Positions 1 to 8,429 of a DNA stretch of 64,000 bases are shown here, one piece after another. The notes under the pieces are model-generated. The model was not told the DNA's origin. It saw only the letters and a program-made list of their open reading frames with translations, and searched no databases. Source of the stretch: DATBLE01 sp963791425 (GTDB lineage: Bacteria; Actinomycetota; Thermoleophilia; Gaiellales; Gaiellaceae); assembly GCA_963791425.1 (NCBI GenBank), contig CAWBSE010000003.1, positions 124,001 through 188,000 on the forward strand. Direction: 5' to 3'. Positions within the stretch are counted from its first letter, which is position 1. Each line of letters starts with the position of its first letter. The translations under genes were made by a program, and so were the position numbers.

Positions 1-457
1 CTCGAAAACACAGCGCGCCTACCAGCTCCCGGGCGACTCGAACCAGCTGCTCGTGGACACGCTCAAGGCAGGCGACCGCGTCGACGTGATCGCCAACGTC
101 AAGTACTCGCCGCAGGACTTCCGCGGCTCGGGCACGAGCAACGCGCAGGGCAGCCTCATCGCCACGCGGATCATGCTCCGCAACCTGCTCGTGCTGCAGG
201 ATCCCCAGGCGCCCGCCGGGTCGAGCAAGTTCGGCGGCACGGGATCGTACGCGATCATCGTCCGGGTCACCGACAACCAGGCGCAGAAGCTCTTCTACGT
301 GACCAAGAACAGCGACTGGGCGCTGGCGCTGCGGCCGGCACATGCCTCCGCCGACAGCCCGGGCTCGGCCGAGACCACCGGCTCCGTCCTCAGTGACGGA
401 CTCAGGGGCCTTCAGTTCGACGAGCTCGTCAACGGGCCGCAGGGGCCGCAGGGATGA
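1..457 (+). CDS. cpaB: CpaB/RcpC-type Tad pilus assembly protein, C-terminal part
   Basis: The gene enters from the left edge in frame 2 and ends with TGA at 455-457, so only about 150 C-terminal residues are seen. The visible part has the LKAGDRVDVIA motif typical of the SAF/RcpC domain of CpaB, followed by a beta-rich segment and a Ser/Gly-rich tail. CpaB is a periplasmic or cell-envelope component of Tad/Flp pilus machines. The stop overlaps the start of the next gene (ATGA at 454-457), so it is the upstream member of the same operon. The family call rests on the motif and on the unambiguous downstream CpaE, CpaF, TadB and TadC genes. Confidence 0.75.
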   Translation, partial: SKTQRAYQLPGDSNQLLVDTLKAGDRVDVIANVKYSPQDFRGSGTSNAQGSLIATRIMLRNLLVLQDPQAPAGSSKFGGTGSYAIIVRVTDNQAQKLFYVTKNSDWALALRPAHASADSPGSAETTGSVLSDGLRGLQFDELVNGPQGPQG

Positions 458-1662
458 CGGCGCTCGCGCAAAGCAGACCGGCTCCCTCGCCGGGCGTCCG
501 GAGCCGCGCACCGATCTGCGTGATCGGCAGCTCCGACGGACTGGCCGATCTCCTCGACGACCTCCGGCAGCACGAGGACATCGAGATCGTGCACACCAGC
601 ACGTTCCTCGCCGACTCGACGGCGGCGCTCGAGGGCGGCGGAGTCGAGGCGGTCCTGTACGTGACGCAAGCCGGGCCGGGCTGGCTGGACGAGGTGGCCT
701 CGATCCACGAGCACACGAGCGCTCCGATCGTCCTCCTCTCGTCGAACGAGTCGGGCGCCGTCCTCGACCAGGCGCTCGACGCGGGCGTCGCGGAAGCACT
801 GCTCCTGCCCCAGGTGGTGGAGAACGTCGCGTTCGCGCTCCGCCGCGCCCGCACCCGCGAGGCCCAGGCAGGGACGCTCACGAAGACCGAGGGCAACGTC
901 ACGACCGTGTTCTCGCCGAAGGGCGGAATCGGCAAGACGATGGTCGCGAGCAACCTCGCCGCCATGCTCGCCGGCGAGGAGAAGCGGCGCACGCTGCTCA
1001 TCGACCTCGACCTCCAGTTCGGCGACACGGCGATCGTGCTGGGACTCGAGCCGGAGCAGACGCTGCACGACCTCATCTCCGCCCCCGGCGGACTCGACCC
1101 GGACAAGCTCGCCGGGTATGCCACACGGCACGAGTCGGGGCTCGAGGTCCTGCCCGCCCCGCTCCGCCCCCAGGACGCGGACCTCGTCAGCGACGCGAAG
1201 CTCGCCCGCCTCTTCGAGGTCGCCCGCGCGACCTACGACGAGATCGTCGTCGACACCGCCCCCTTCCTGCACGGGTCGATCCTGACCGCGCTCGACTACA
1301 CGACCGACCTGGTGCTGATCTGCAGCGGGCAGGTACCGGCACTCAAGGACGTCAAGCTCAGCCTGGGCACGCTCCAGCTGCTCGCCTTCCCCGAGGAGAA
1401 GATCCGGCTCGTGCTGAACCAGGCTCACGGGGACGGCGGGCTGAAGCGCAGCGACGTCGAGGACACGCTCGGGATGAAGGCGACCGCTGTGATTCCGAAC
1501 GACCGGGTCGTCTCCCAGGCGGTCAACCGCGGCGTGCCCGCGGCCCTGCTCGACCCGAAGTGCGACTTCACGCAGGCGATTCGAGAGCTGAGCGCCGCGC
1601 TCCATCCAGACGCGGTTCCGGCACCACGCCGGGAGCGCCTACTCAAGAGGTCATGGCGATGA
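454..1662 (+). CDS. cpaE: CpaE-like pilus localization ATPase
   Basis: 402 residues. The N-terminal ~130 residues resemble a receiver-type fold, starting with a hydrophobic strand (ICVIGSS). The C-terminal part is a ParA/MinD-type ATPase with a deviant Walker A, KGGIGKT, near residue 157, the strand LLIDLDLQFGD and the later VVDTAP strand. CpaE proteins in Tad systems position the secretion machinery at the membrane. The start overlaps the CpaB stop (ATGA) and the stop overlaps the CpaF start (ATGA at 1659-1662), so translation is probably coupled. I did not see a clear phospho-acceptor Asp, so the N-terminal domain is probably a pseudo-receiver, as is common in this family. Confidence 0.85.
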   Translation: MTALAQSRPAPSPGVRSRAPICVIGSSDGLADLLDDLRQHEDIEIVHTSTFLADSTAALEGGGVEAVLYVTQAGPGWLDEVASIHEHTSAPIVLLSSNESGAVLDQALDAGVAEALLLPQVVENVAFALRRARTREAQAGTLTKTEGNVTTVFSPKGGIGKTMVASNLAAMLAGEEKRRTLLIDLDLQFGDTAIVLGLEPEQTLHDLISAPGGLDPDKLAGYATRHESGLEVLPAPLRPQDADLVSDAKLARLFEVARATYDEIVVDTAPFLHGSILTALDYTTDLVLICSGQVPALKDVKLSLGTLQLLAFPEEKIRLVLNQAHGDGGLKRSDVEDTLGMKATAVIPNDRVVSQAVNRGVPAALLDPKCDFTQAIRELSAALHPDAVPAPRRERLLKRSWR

Positions 1663-3152
1663 CAGAGTTCCCCACGGAAAACAACGACCTCGCCGCAGAG
1701 GACTGGACGGACGAGGAGTCCGCCGCCGACCTCTTCAACGGCGGGGACACGCAGACGCTGAACGAACGTCTGAAGGCCCGGATCCCGGCCGGAGCCAACG
1801 GACGCTCCCGCTCGACCACCGGCGCGAGCGACCCGTACGCAGAGCTGAAGACACGCATCCACCACGCGTGCATCGTCAAGCTCGGGCCGCAGCTCTTCCG
1901 CAGCGACGTCCAGCAGCAGGACCTGACCGGCCGCGTCCAGCGTGTCGTCGCCGAGGAGATGAAGAAGGACAGGACACCGCTCGCGCACGAGGAGCGGCAG
2001 CGCCTGATCCGCGAGATCGCCGCCGACATCCTCGGATACGGGCCGATCGAGCCGCTGCTGCACGACGACACGGTCACGGAGATCATGGTCAACGGCTTCG
2101 ACAGCATCTACGTCGAGCGCAGGGGCAAGATCGAAGCAGCGCCGGTCGCCTTCGCCGACGACGCACACCTGCTGCGGATCATCGACAAGATCGTGTCGAT
2201 GATCGGCCGGCGGATCGACGAGTCGTCGCCGATGGTCGACGCTCGGCTCCCCGACGGCAGCCGCGTCAATGCGATCATCCCGCCGCTCGCGCTCGACGGG
2301 CCGACGCTGACGATCCGCAAGTTCGCGCACGAGGCGTTCGGGATGGACGACCTGATCCGCATGGGCAGCCTGACCCCGACGGCCGCCGACTTCCTCGCCC
2401 ACTGCGTGCGCGGCAAGCTGAACATCCTGATCTCGGGCGGTAGCGGCGTCGGCAAGACCACGCTGCTCAACAACCTGTCCTCGTACGTGCCCGACGACGA
2501 GCGCATCCTCACCATCGAGGACGCGGCCGAGCTCCAGCTCAAGCAGCGTCACGTCGTCCGCCTCGAGTCACGCCCTCCGAATATCGAGGGCGAGGGCGAG
2601 GTCCGCATCCGCGAGCTCGTGCGCAACGCACTCCGCATGCGCCCCGACCGGATCATCGTCGGCGAGGTCAGAGGCGCAGAGACGCTGGACATGCTCCAGG
2701 CGATGAACACCGGCCACGAGGGCTCGCTCACCACCATCCACGCCAACTCGCCGCGGGACGCTCTGCGCCGGTTGGAAACGCTGGTGCTCACGGCCGGCAT
2801 CGAGATGCCGCTTGCCGCGATCCGCGAGCAGATCTCGGGCGCCTTCGACCTGCTCATCCAGCTCAGTCGTCTCGTCGACGGCACGCGCCGCATCACCCAG
2901 ATCACCGAGGTGCTGCGCATGGAGGGCGAAGTGGTGACGCTGCAGGATCTGTACGTCGCCAACGCCGGGACCGGCGAGGTGGGGCTCGACGAGGAGCACA
3001 AGGTGCTGCTCGCGCCGCTCCGCTGCACCGGGTTGAAGCCCCACTTCTACGCGAAGCTCCACGCCAACGGCGTCGTGCTCCCGTCCTCGCTGTTCAGGGT
3101 CGAGGAGGCGGAGCTCCAGGCGGTGGCGATCGGGCGAAACGGGCGCAGATGA
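1659..3152 (+). CDS. cpaF: CpaF/TadA secretion ATPase of the Tad pilus
   Basis: About 497 residues. This is a type II/IV secretion ATPase: Walker A SGGSGVGKTT near residue 260, the Asp-box region LTIEDAAELQL, and a Walker B-like segment RIIVGEVRGAE near residue 330. The preceding GYGPIEPLLHDDTVTEIMVNG segment is characteristic of the CpaF N-terminal domain. It powers pilin polymerisation at the cytoplasmic membrane. The reading frame is open far upstream, but the start is placed at ATG 1659. AAGAGG lies at a good 8-nt spacing, and this start gives the ATGA overlap with CpaE; ATG 1653 would leave only two nucleotides after the ribosome site. Confidence 0.92.
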   Translation: MTEFPTENNDLAAEDWTDEESAADLFNGGDTQTLNERLKARIPAGANGRSRSTTGASDPYAELKTRIHHACIVKLGPQLFRSDVQQQDLTGRVQRVVAEEMKKDRTPLAHEERQRLIREIAADILGYGPIEPLLHDDTVTEIMVNGFDSIYVERRGKIEAAPVAFADDAHLLRIIDKIVSMIGRRIDESSPMVDARLPDGSRVNAIIPPLALDGPTLTIRKFAHEAFGMDDLIRMGSLTPTAADFLAHCVRGKLNILISGGSGVGKTTLLNNLSSYVPDDERILTIEDAAELQLKQRHVVRLESRPPNIEGEGEVRIRELVRNALRMRPDRIIVGEVRGAETLDMLQAMNTGHEGSLTTIHANSPRDALRRLETLVLTAGIEMPLAAIREQISGAFDLLIQLSRLVDGTRRITQITEVLRMEGEVVTLQDLYVANAGTGEVGLDEEHKVLLAPLRCTGLKPHFYAKLHANGVVLPSSLFRVEEAELQAVAIGRNGRR

Positions 3153-5023
3153 ACCGCCTTCGCGCTGCCTTCGGAGGGCTGTTCGTCGCCCTCGTCGCAC
3201 TGACGGCTGCCGGCGCCGCCGCCGGCGCGGTGCGCATCAAGCAGGTCGACCTCAGCTCGTACCCGAGCGTGCGCGTGACCGTGCTCACGTCCCGTGACAC
3301 CTCGCAGCCGACGCTCAAGGAGAACGGGCATGCGGCCCCGTATCTCGACGCGGGCCGGTTGCGGGCGAAGAGCGTCGTGCTGGCCGTCGACCGCTCGCGG
3401 TCGATGAACGGAGGCGTTCTCACGGCGGCGACGGCCGCTGCGCGCAAGTTCGTCGCCGCCAAGCCGCCCGCCGACCGGATCGCACTGTTCAGCTTCGGAT
3501 CGAAGCCGCTGCAGCTGACCAACTTCGCAACCGACACGATCGACGTCGACAGCGGCCTGCGCGCGCTGTCCGTGGACGGCGGGCAGGGCACGAGGCTCTA
3601 CGACTCGGTCGAGCTCGCGTCGCTCGCGCTGCAGCACATGCCCAAGCCGCGCATCGTGATCTTGCTGACCGACGGCCGCGACTTCTACAGCCAGGCATCG
3701 CTGAAGGACGCGATCAAGGCGGCGAAGGCCGCGAGCGTCTCGGTGTACTCGATCGGCATGGCCGGGCCGCAACTCACCCCGGCGCCGCTTCGCGCCCTCG
3801 CGCACGCGACCGGCGGGACGTACTACGCGGCCGACCGCACCCGGTCGTTCCTGACGCAGACCTATGCCCGAATCGCGGCCGAGCTCCGGCACACCTGGAC
3901 GCTCGAGTACCTGACCGCGAAACGGCCCGGCGACAAGCTGCGGCTCGTCACCAAGGCCGCCCCCGCCGGAACCGCGAGGGCATCGGTCACGATCCCGACG
4001 AGCGCAGGCACGCCGCCCGGAAGCGGCAGCTCCTGGATCGGCAACCTCCGCACACACTGGTGGGGGGCGTTCCTGGTCGGCCTGGCGGCCGCGCTGATCG
4101 TGATCGCGATGGTCAAGCTGATCTTCGGCAAGTCGCGCAAGGTGTGGCTGCGCGAGCGGCTGGAGCCGTGGCAGGACGACACCGCCGAGCCAACCGCGCA
4201 GGAGCAGCGGGGAAAGCTCGAGGCCCTCGAGCCGCTCTTCCTGGCCACCGAGAGCCGCCTGTCGAGCATGGGGTTCTGGCGGAAGATCGAGCGCGCGCTC
4301 GAGCGGTCCGATTCGACGCTTCGCCCCGCGCAGTTCTTCTACCTGTCGCTCGGAGTCGGACTGGTCGTCGCACTGCTCGCGGCGCTGTTCGGATCGTCGT
4401 TCTTCGTGATCGTCGGCCTCGCCGCGGTCGGAGCGGTCGCTCCGTACCTGTACTACGCGCACAAGGCGAGGAAGCGCCTGCAGGCGTTCGAGAACCAGCT
4501 CCCGGCTGCGCTGAACACCATTGCCGGGTCGCTCAAGGCAGGCCACAGCTTCAGACAGGCGATGCAGACGATCGTCGACGAGGGCGGGGCGCCGATCGAC
4601 GCCGAGTTCAACCGCGTGCTCACCGAGGCCCGCCTCGGCCGGCCGATCGAAGCTGCGCTCACCGAGATGGGACGGCGTGTCGGCTCGAGCGAGCTCGACT
4701 TCGCCCTCCGCGCCGTGGTCGTCCAGCAGCAGGTGGGCGGCAGCCTCGCAGGCCTGTTCGAGCTCGTGGCCGAGACACTGACCCAGCGGCAGCAGTTCCG
4801 CCAGAAGGTGAAGTCCCTGACCGCCCAGGGGAGGCTGACGGCGATTCTCCTGATCGGGCTCCCGTTCGCGATCGCGTTCCTCATCTCGCTCGCCAGCCCC
4901 GGCTACCTGGATCCGCTCTTCCACTCCCGCACCGGCCAGTTCCTGATCGTGCTCGGGCTCGTGATGATGACGATCGGCGCGATGACACTCAGACGCATCA
5001 CATCCTTTAAGGGGTACAGATGA
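3149..5023 (+). CDS. von Willebrand A domain fused to TadB-like pilus platform protein
   Basis: 624 residues. Residues 1-28 look like a signal peptide. Residues ~75-250 form a von Willebrand factor A domain with a complete metal site by eye: D81, S83 and S85 in DRSRSM, T148 in GGQGTRL, and D175 in LLTDGRD. A single membrane segment follows (~306-326). A TadB/GspF-type domain occupies ~390-624, with the typical cytoplasmic sequence around ENQLPAALNTIAGSLKAGHS and two C-terminal membrane helices. TadB is the inner-membrane platform that works with TadC and the CpaF ATPase. The gene overlaps CpaF (ATGA 3149-3152) and TadC (ATGA 5020-5023). The frame is continuous, so the fusion is real in this sequence. 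Its topology implies an extracytoplasmic VWA domain, which is inference. Confidence 0.88.
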   Translation: MNRLRAAFGGLFVALVALTAAGAAAGAVRIKQVDLSSYPSVRVTVLTSRDTSQPTLKENGHAAPYLDAGRLRAKSVVLAVDRSRSMNGGVLTAATAAARKFVAAKPPADRIALFSFGSKPLQLTNFATDTIDVDSGLRALSVDGGQGTRLYDSVELASLALQHMPKPRIVILLTDGRDFYSQASLKDAIKAAKAASVSVYSIGMAGPQLTPAPLRALAHATGGTYYAADRTRSFLTQTYARIAAELRHTWTLEYLTAKRPGDKLRLVTKAAPAGTARASVTIPTSAGTPPGSGSSWIGNLRTHWWGAFLVGLAAALIVIAMVKLIFGKSRKVWLRERLEPWQDDTAEPTAQEQRGKLEALEPLFLATESRLSSMGFWRKIERALERSDSTLRPAQFFYLSLGVGLVVALLAALFGSSFFVIVGLAAVGAVAPYLYYAHKARKRLQAFENQLPAALNTIAGSLKAGHSFRQAMQTIVDEGGAPIDAEFNRVLTEARLGRPIEAALTEMGRRVGSSELDFALRAVVVQQQVGGSLAGLFELVAETLTQRQQFRQKVKSLTAQGRLTAILLIGLPFAIAFLISLASPGYLDPLFHSRTGQFLIVLGLVMMTIGAMTLRRITSFKGYR

Positions 5024-5919
5024 CCTTCGTTCTCGCTCTTGGCATCCTGATGATCGCCGGCTGTGCGTTCCTGCTCGCCGAGCTCCTGACGCTGCCGGCT
5101 CGGCAGCGGCGGGCCTCGGTCGCGCGCGTCGGCGCGTACGTCGACGGCGACCCGGGCATGCCCGCAGGAACACCCGACGATCCGAGCCTGCCGCTCCTCG
5201 GGTGGATCGGCAGGATCACCGAGCAGCTCGCCCCGCCGACGATGCTCGCGAACATCGAGCAGCGGCTCGGCGAGGCGGGGCTGGCGGCGAGGATCACGCC
5301 GGGCGCGTTCATGTTCGTCAAGGTCGGCCTGTGCATCGGCGGAGTGGCGCTTGGGGCCCTCATCGGCGGACATTCCGGAAACACCCTGCGCGGCATCGTG
5401 TTCGCGCTCGCCTTCGGCGCCGGGCTCTTCATCCTTCCCGACCGGGTACTGGCAGGGCGGGTGCGGTCGCGCAAGGACAACCTTGCCGCCGACCTCCCCG
5501 ACGCGCTCGACCTGCTCGCGATCTGCGTCGAGGCCGGACTGAGCCTCGACGGCGCCCTGGGCCAGGTCGTCGAGCACATGCAGGGCCCGCTCGCAGACGA
5601 GTTCGCGCAGACGCTTGGCGAGATCCGGATCGGCGAGGCACGCCAGGACGCGCTCCGGAGCCTCGCCGACCGCACCAACATCCCGTCGGTGGCCGCGCTC
5701 GTGCGCGCAATCGTCCAGTCCGACCAGCTCGGCATACCGCTCGGCCGCGTGCTGCGCATCCAGGCCCGGGACGTGCGCATCCAGCGGCAGCAGGCGGCGG
5801 AGGAGCGGGCGGCGAAGATGCCCGTGAAGATGCTGTTGCCCACGGCGCTCTTCATCTTCCCCGTGCTGTTCTTCGTCGTCGTCGGCCCGGCGTTCATCGA
5901 GCTCGCCCAGGTCTTCTAG
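5020..5919 (+). CDS. tadC: TadC-like pilus platform protein
   Basis: 299 residues with a GspF/TadC-type domain. There is an N-terminal membrane helix, a pair of helices around residues 100-145, a cytoplasmic segment containing DLPDALDLLAICVEAGLSLDGAL, and two C-terminal helices ending in FFVVVGPAFIEL. It forms the membrane platform of the Tad machine together with the upstream TadB-type protein. The start overlaps the preceding stop as ATGA, making this the last gene of the coupled Tad operon. The next gene begins 7 bp downstream but belongs to a different family. Confidence 0.9.
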   Translation: MTFVLALGILMIAGCAFLLAELLTLPARQRRASVARVGAYVDGDPGMPAGTPDDPSLPLLGWIGRITEQLAPPTMLANIEQRLGEAGLAARITPGAFMFVKVGLCIGGVALGALIGGHSGNTLRGIVFALAFGAGLFILPDRVLAGRVRSRKDNLAADLPDALDLLAICVEAGLSLDGALGQVVEHMQGPLADEFAQTLGEIRIGEARQDALRSLADRTNIPSVAALVRAIVQSDQLGIPLGRVLRIQARDVRIQRQQAAEERAAKMPVKMLLPTALFIFPVLFFVVVGPAFIELAQVF

Positions 5920-5925
5920 CCACCC

Positions 5926-7431
5926 ATGAGCGAGCTGGCCGCCCCCCAGACTGCGGCGGACCGGATCGACGCTCGTCGGCTCGGCGCTCTCGGCAGCTGG
6001 ATCGCCCGGGAGGCCTTGCCGATCCTCGTCGTCGGGATCTGCGCGATCGAGCTGCTCTCGACGTTGAGGTACGAGCTGGGCCAGGACGGCTGGCTGACGC
6101 TGCTCGGCGGGCGGATCGTCGCCAACGGCCTGCCTCACCACGACGCGCTGACCGCCTGGGCCCACGGCGCCGCCTGGGTCGACCAGCAGTGGCTCGCGCA
6201 GCTCCTCTTCTACGGCGCCTTCTCCGCCGGCGGCGTCAAGCTGGCGCTGCTCCTGAACGCCGCGCTGGCGACCGGGGCGTTCGCCGCCGCCGTCGCCGTG
6301 GCCCGGACACGGGGCGCGTCGGCGTCGCGCGTCGCGGTGGTCGCCGTCCTCTGCCTGCCGATCGTCGTCTTCGGCTGGCCGCTGCGCGCGCAGAGCCTCG
6401 CATACCCGCTCTTCGTCGCGCTGCTCTGGTTGCTCGCGCGCGACGCCGCGCACCCGTCGAGGCGGGTCTTCCTCGTCTTCCCGCTGCTCGCCGTGTGGGC
6501 CAATCTGCACGGATCGGTGGTGCTCGCCGCCGCCCTCGTCGCCCTGCGCGGAGCGGTAGGGCTCGTCCGCGAGCTGCGGCGCGGCGGACGCCTTCGGGGA
6601 CGGTCCCTGCTCCGGAACGGCGCGCTCGTCGTCGCACCGGCTCTGTTCGTCTTCGCCTCCCCGTACGGGCTCGACCTGGCCGGCTACTACCACCGGCTGC
6701 TGTTCAACTCGTCGCTGACGACCTACATCGTCGAGTGGCAGCCAACCACGCCGAAGCCGGTTACGGCGCCGTTCTTCCTGGTCGCGTTCGGCGCGGTCTG
6801 GCTGATCGGGAAGTCGCGCCGGCTGGGCGGATTCGAGCGCCTGGCGCTGCTGTTGACGATCGCCGCCGCGCTGGCGAGCGTGCGCTCGATCGCCTGGTTC
6901 GGCTTTGCCGCGCTCGTCCTGCTGCCGCCCGCCCTCGAGGAGGCGTGGCCGGATCGGAGCGCGGCCAGGACGCCTCGGCTCGGCGTCCTGGCCGGAGCAG
7001 CCGCCCTGACCGCCGCCGTCGTCTTCGCGGGAATCGTGGCGGCGAGGCCGCTCTCGTGGGTGCGCAGCGACTGGCCGCCTGCCGCCCGCGCTGCGGTCGC
7101 GCAGGAGACCGCCGCCGACCCGTCGCTGCGGATCGTCTCGTCGCTCCGCTACTCGGACTGGCTGCTCTTCTCCCAGCCGCAACTCGTGGGCCGGGTCGCC
7201 TTCGACGCGCGCCTCGAGCTGCTGTCGCACGCGCAGGTTACGCGGGTCGTCCGGCTGGCGAACGCGATCGGGGAGAGCTGGAAGGGGACAGGGCCGAACG
7301 ATCGCCTTTTCGTCGTCGACCGGAAGTCGGAGGGCGACCTCGACCGCGTGCTGGCCGCCGAGCCAGACGCCCGGACCGTGTACCTCGACGACCAGCTTCG
7401 CGTGCTGATCCGCGACCGGACGGGGCGCTGA
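5926..7431 (+). CDS. polytopic membrane protein, GT-C-like
   Basis: 501 residues with about ten hydrophobic segments. An early loop contains DGWLTLLGGR and a conserved-looking WVDQQWLAQLLFY. A short soluble C-terminal tail follows (about 90 residues, rich in Arg/Asp). The layout resembles membrane glycosyltransferases of the GT-C type, but I see no decisive catalytic motif. A clear paralogue lies at 10231-11598 on the other strand: both share a WxNLHG motif in the middle. It starts 7 bp after tadC, so it may be co-transcribed with the pilus operon, and it is followed by two further membrane genes. A role in surface glycosylation is inference only. Confidence 0.7.
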   Translation: MSELAAPQTAADRIDARRLGALGSWIAREALPILVVGICAIELLSTLRYELGQDGWLTLLGGRIVANGLPHHDALTAWAHGAAWVDQQWLAQLLFYGAFSAGGVKLALLLNAALATGAFAAAVAVARTRGASASRVAVVAVLCLPIVVFGWPLRAQSLAYPLFVALLWLLARDAAHPSRRVFLVFPLLAVWANLHGSVVLAAALVALRGAVGLVRELRRGGRLRGRSLLRNGALVVAPALFVFASPYGLDLAGYYHRLLFNSSLTTYIVEWQPTTPKPVTAPFFLVAFGAVWLIGKSRRLGGFERLALLLTIAAALASVRSIAWFGFAALVLLPPALEEAWPDRSAARTPRLGVLAGAAALTAAVVFAGIVAARPLSWVRSDWPPAARAAVAQETAADPSLRIVSSLRYSDWLLFSQPQLVGRVAFDARLELLSHAQVTRVVRLANAIGESWKGTGPNDRLFVVDRKSEGDLDRVLAAEPDARTVYLDDQLRVLIRDRTGR

Positions 7432-7436
7432 GCGCG

Positions 7437-8429
7437 ATGGCCGTTCTCCGAGCGATCTCGGCGCGCGTCGCAACAGTCCCTCTGGCCCGGGGGCGGGCGA
7501 AGGGCGTCGCCGTGCTCGAGGGACACGACCTCGCCCGCGTCCGGCGTGCGGTGGCGCTGCTCTTCCTCGCCTACGCGGCTGTCCTGGTCTCGGAGCGGCT
7601 GCGGCACGGCAGCCCGCCGACGCTGGGGCAGACGGTCCTCGTCATGTTCGCGATCGCCGTCTTCGTGGGCAAGGGCGGCCGCTTCGTGCGCGACCTGCTC
7701 CCGATCGCGATGGGGCTCATCTCCTACGGGCTGATGACCACGTACGCGCAGAAGCTCTCCTTCGGCGTCCACTACCTGCCCCAGATCCGGATCGACCGGG
7801 TGATCGGGCTGGGTACGGTGCCGACCGTCTGGCTGCAGTCGCACCTCTACTCGGGAGGCACCGGCGTCCTCGAGGTCTTCTCGGTCCTGATGTGGCTGTC
7901 GCATTTCACCGTGCCCCTGGTGCTCGGCTTCGCGCTCTGGCTGACGGGCAGGCAGTCGGCGTTCGCGGTGCTGATGTGCAGCCTGCTCGGCGTGCTCGTG
8001 CTGGGGGAGATCACGTTCGTCCTTGCCCCGACCGCCCCGCCGTGGCTGGCCGCGCAGCACGGCGACCTGGCGGGCGTGCATCACCTGATGAAGCAGAGCC
8101 TCGCGGGGATGCATCTCGGCGGGATCGCCAGGATCGACGGCGACCCGAAGCACTACAACATCGTCGCCGCACTGCCCTCGTTGCACGCGGCGTTCCCGCT
8201 CGTGTGCCTGCTCGTCGCCCGGCACTTCGGGCTGCCCCGTTGGCTCCAGGCGGCGCTCGTGCTCCAGTTCCTGGGGGTCGCATTCGCGATCGTCTACACG
8301 GGCGAGCACTACGTCGTCGACGTCCTCGCCGGCCTGCTCTACGGCTACGTGATCTTTCGCCTGATCGTCGCCCTGCTCGACCGCGGGCCCCGGGCAGCAG
8401 CTCCCGAACCGGCTCGACAGGAACGATGA
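7437..8429 (+). CDS. PAP2-family membrane phosphotransferase/phosphatase
   Basis: 330 residues with several membrane helices. The C-terminal half carries the PAP2-type motifs: PSLHAAFP (motif 2, catalytic His) and YTGEHYVVD (motif 3, His and Asp). The PSLHAA variant is typical of inositolphosphorylceramide-synthase-like (AUR1-type) proteins rather than classical PSGH phosphatases. Such enzymes act on lipid phosphates or transfer phospho-head groups at the outer face of the membrane. ATG 7437 is used; it follows the preceding stop by 5 bp, and the stop overlaps the next start (ATGA 8426-8429). The substrate cannot be told from sequence. Confidence 0.75.
   Translation: MAVLRAISARVATVPLARGRAKGVAVLEGHDLARVRRAVALLFLAYAAVLVSERLRHGSPPTLGQTVLVMFAIAVFVGKGGRFVRDLLPIAMGLISYGLMTTYAQKLSFGVHYLPQIRIDRVIGLGTVPTVWLQSHLYSGGTGVLEVFSVLMWLSHFTVPLVLGFALWLTGRQSAFAVLMCSLLGVLVLGEITFVLAPTAPPWLAAQHGDLAGVHHLMKQSLAGMHLGGIARIDGDPKHYNIVAALPSLHAAFPLVCLLVARHFGLPRWLQAALVLQFLGVAFAIVYTGEHYVVDVLAGLLYGYVIFRLIVALLDRGPRAAAPEPARQER

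Noticed and set aside
342..1652. Long upstream extension of the CpaF frame
   Set aside because: The translation there is Arg/Pro-rich, antiparallel to real CpaE coding usage; the ribosome site and ATGA overlap place the CpaF start at 1659.
3047..7473. Very long minus-strand open frames opposite the Tad and membrane genes
   Set aside because: In 70% GC DNA the antisense frame of real genes stays open; the products are charged and low in complexity with no motif.
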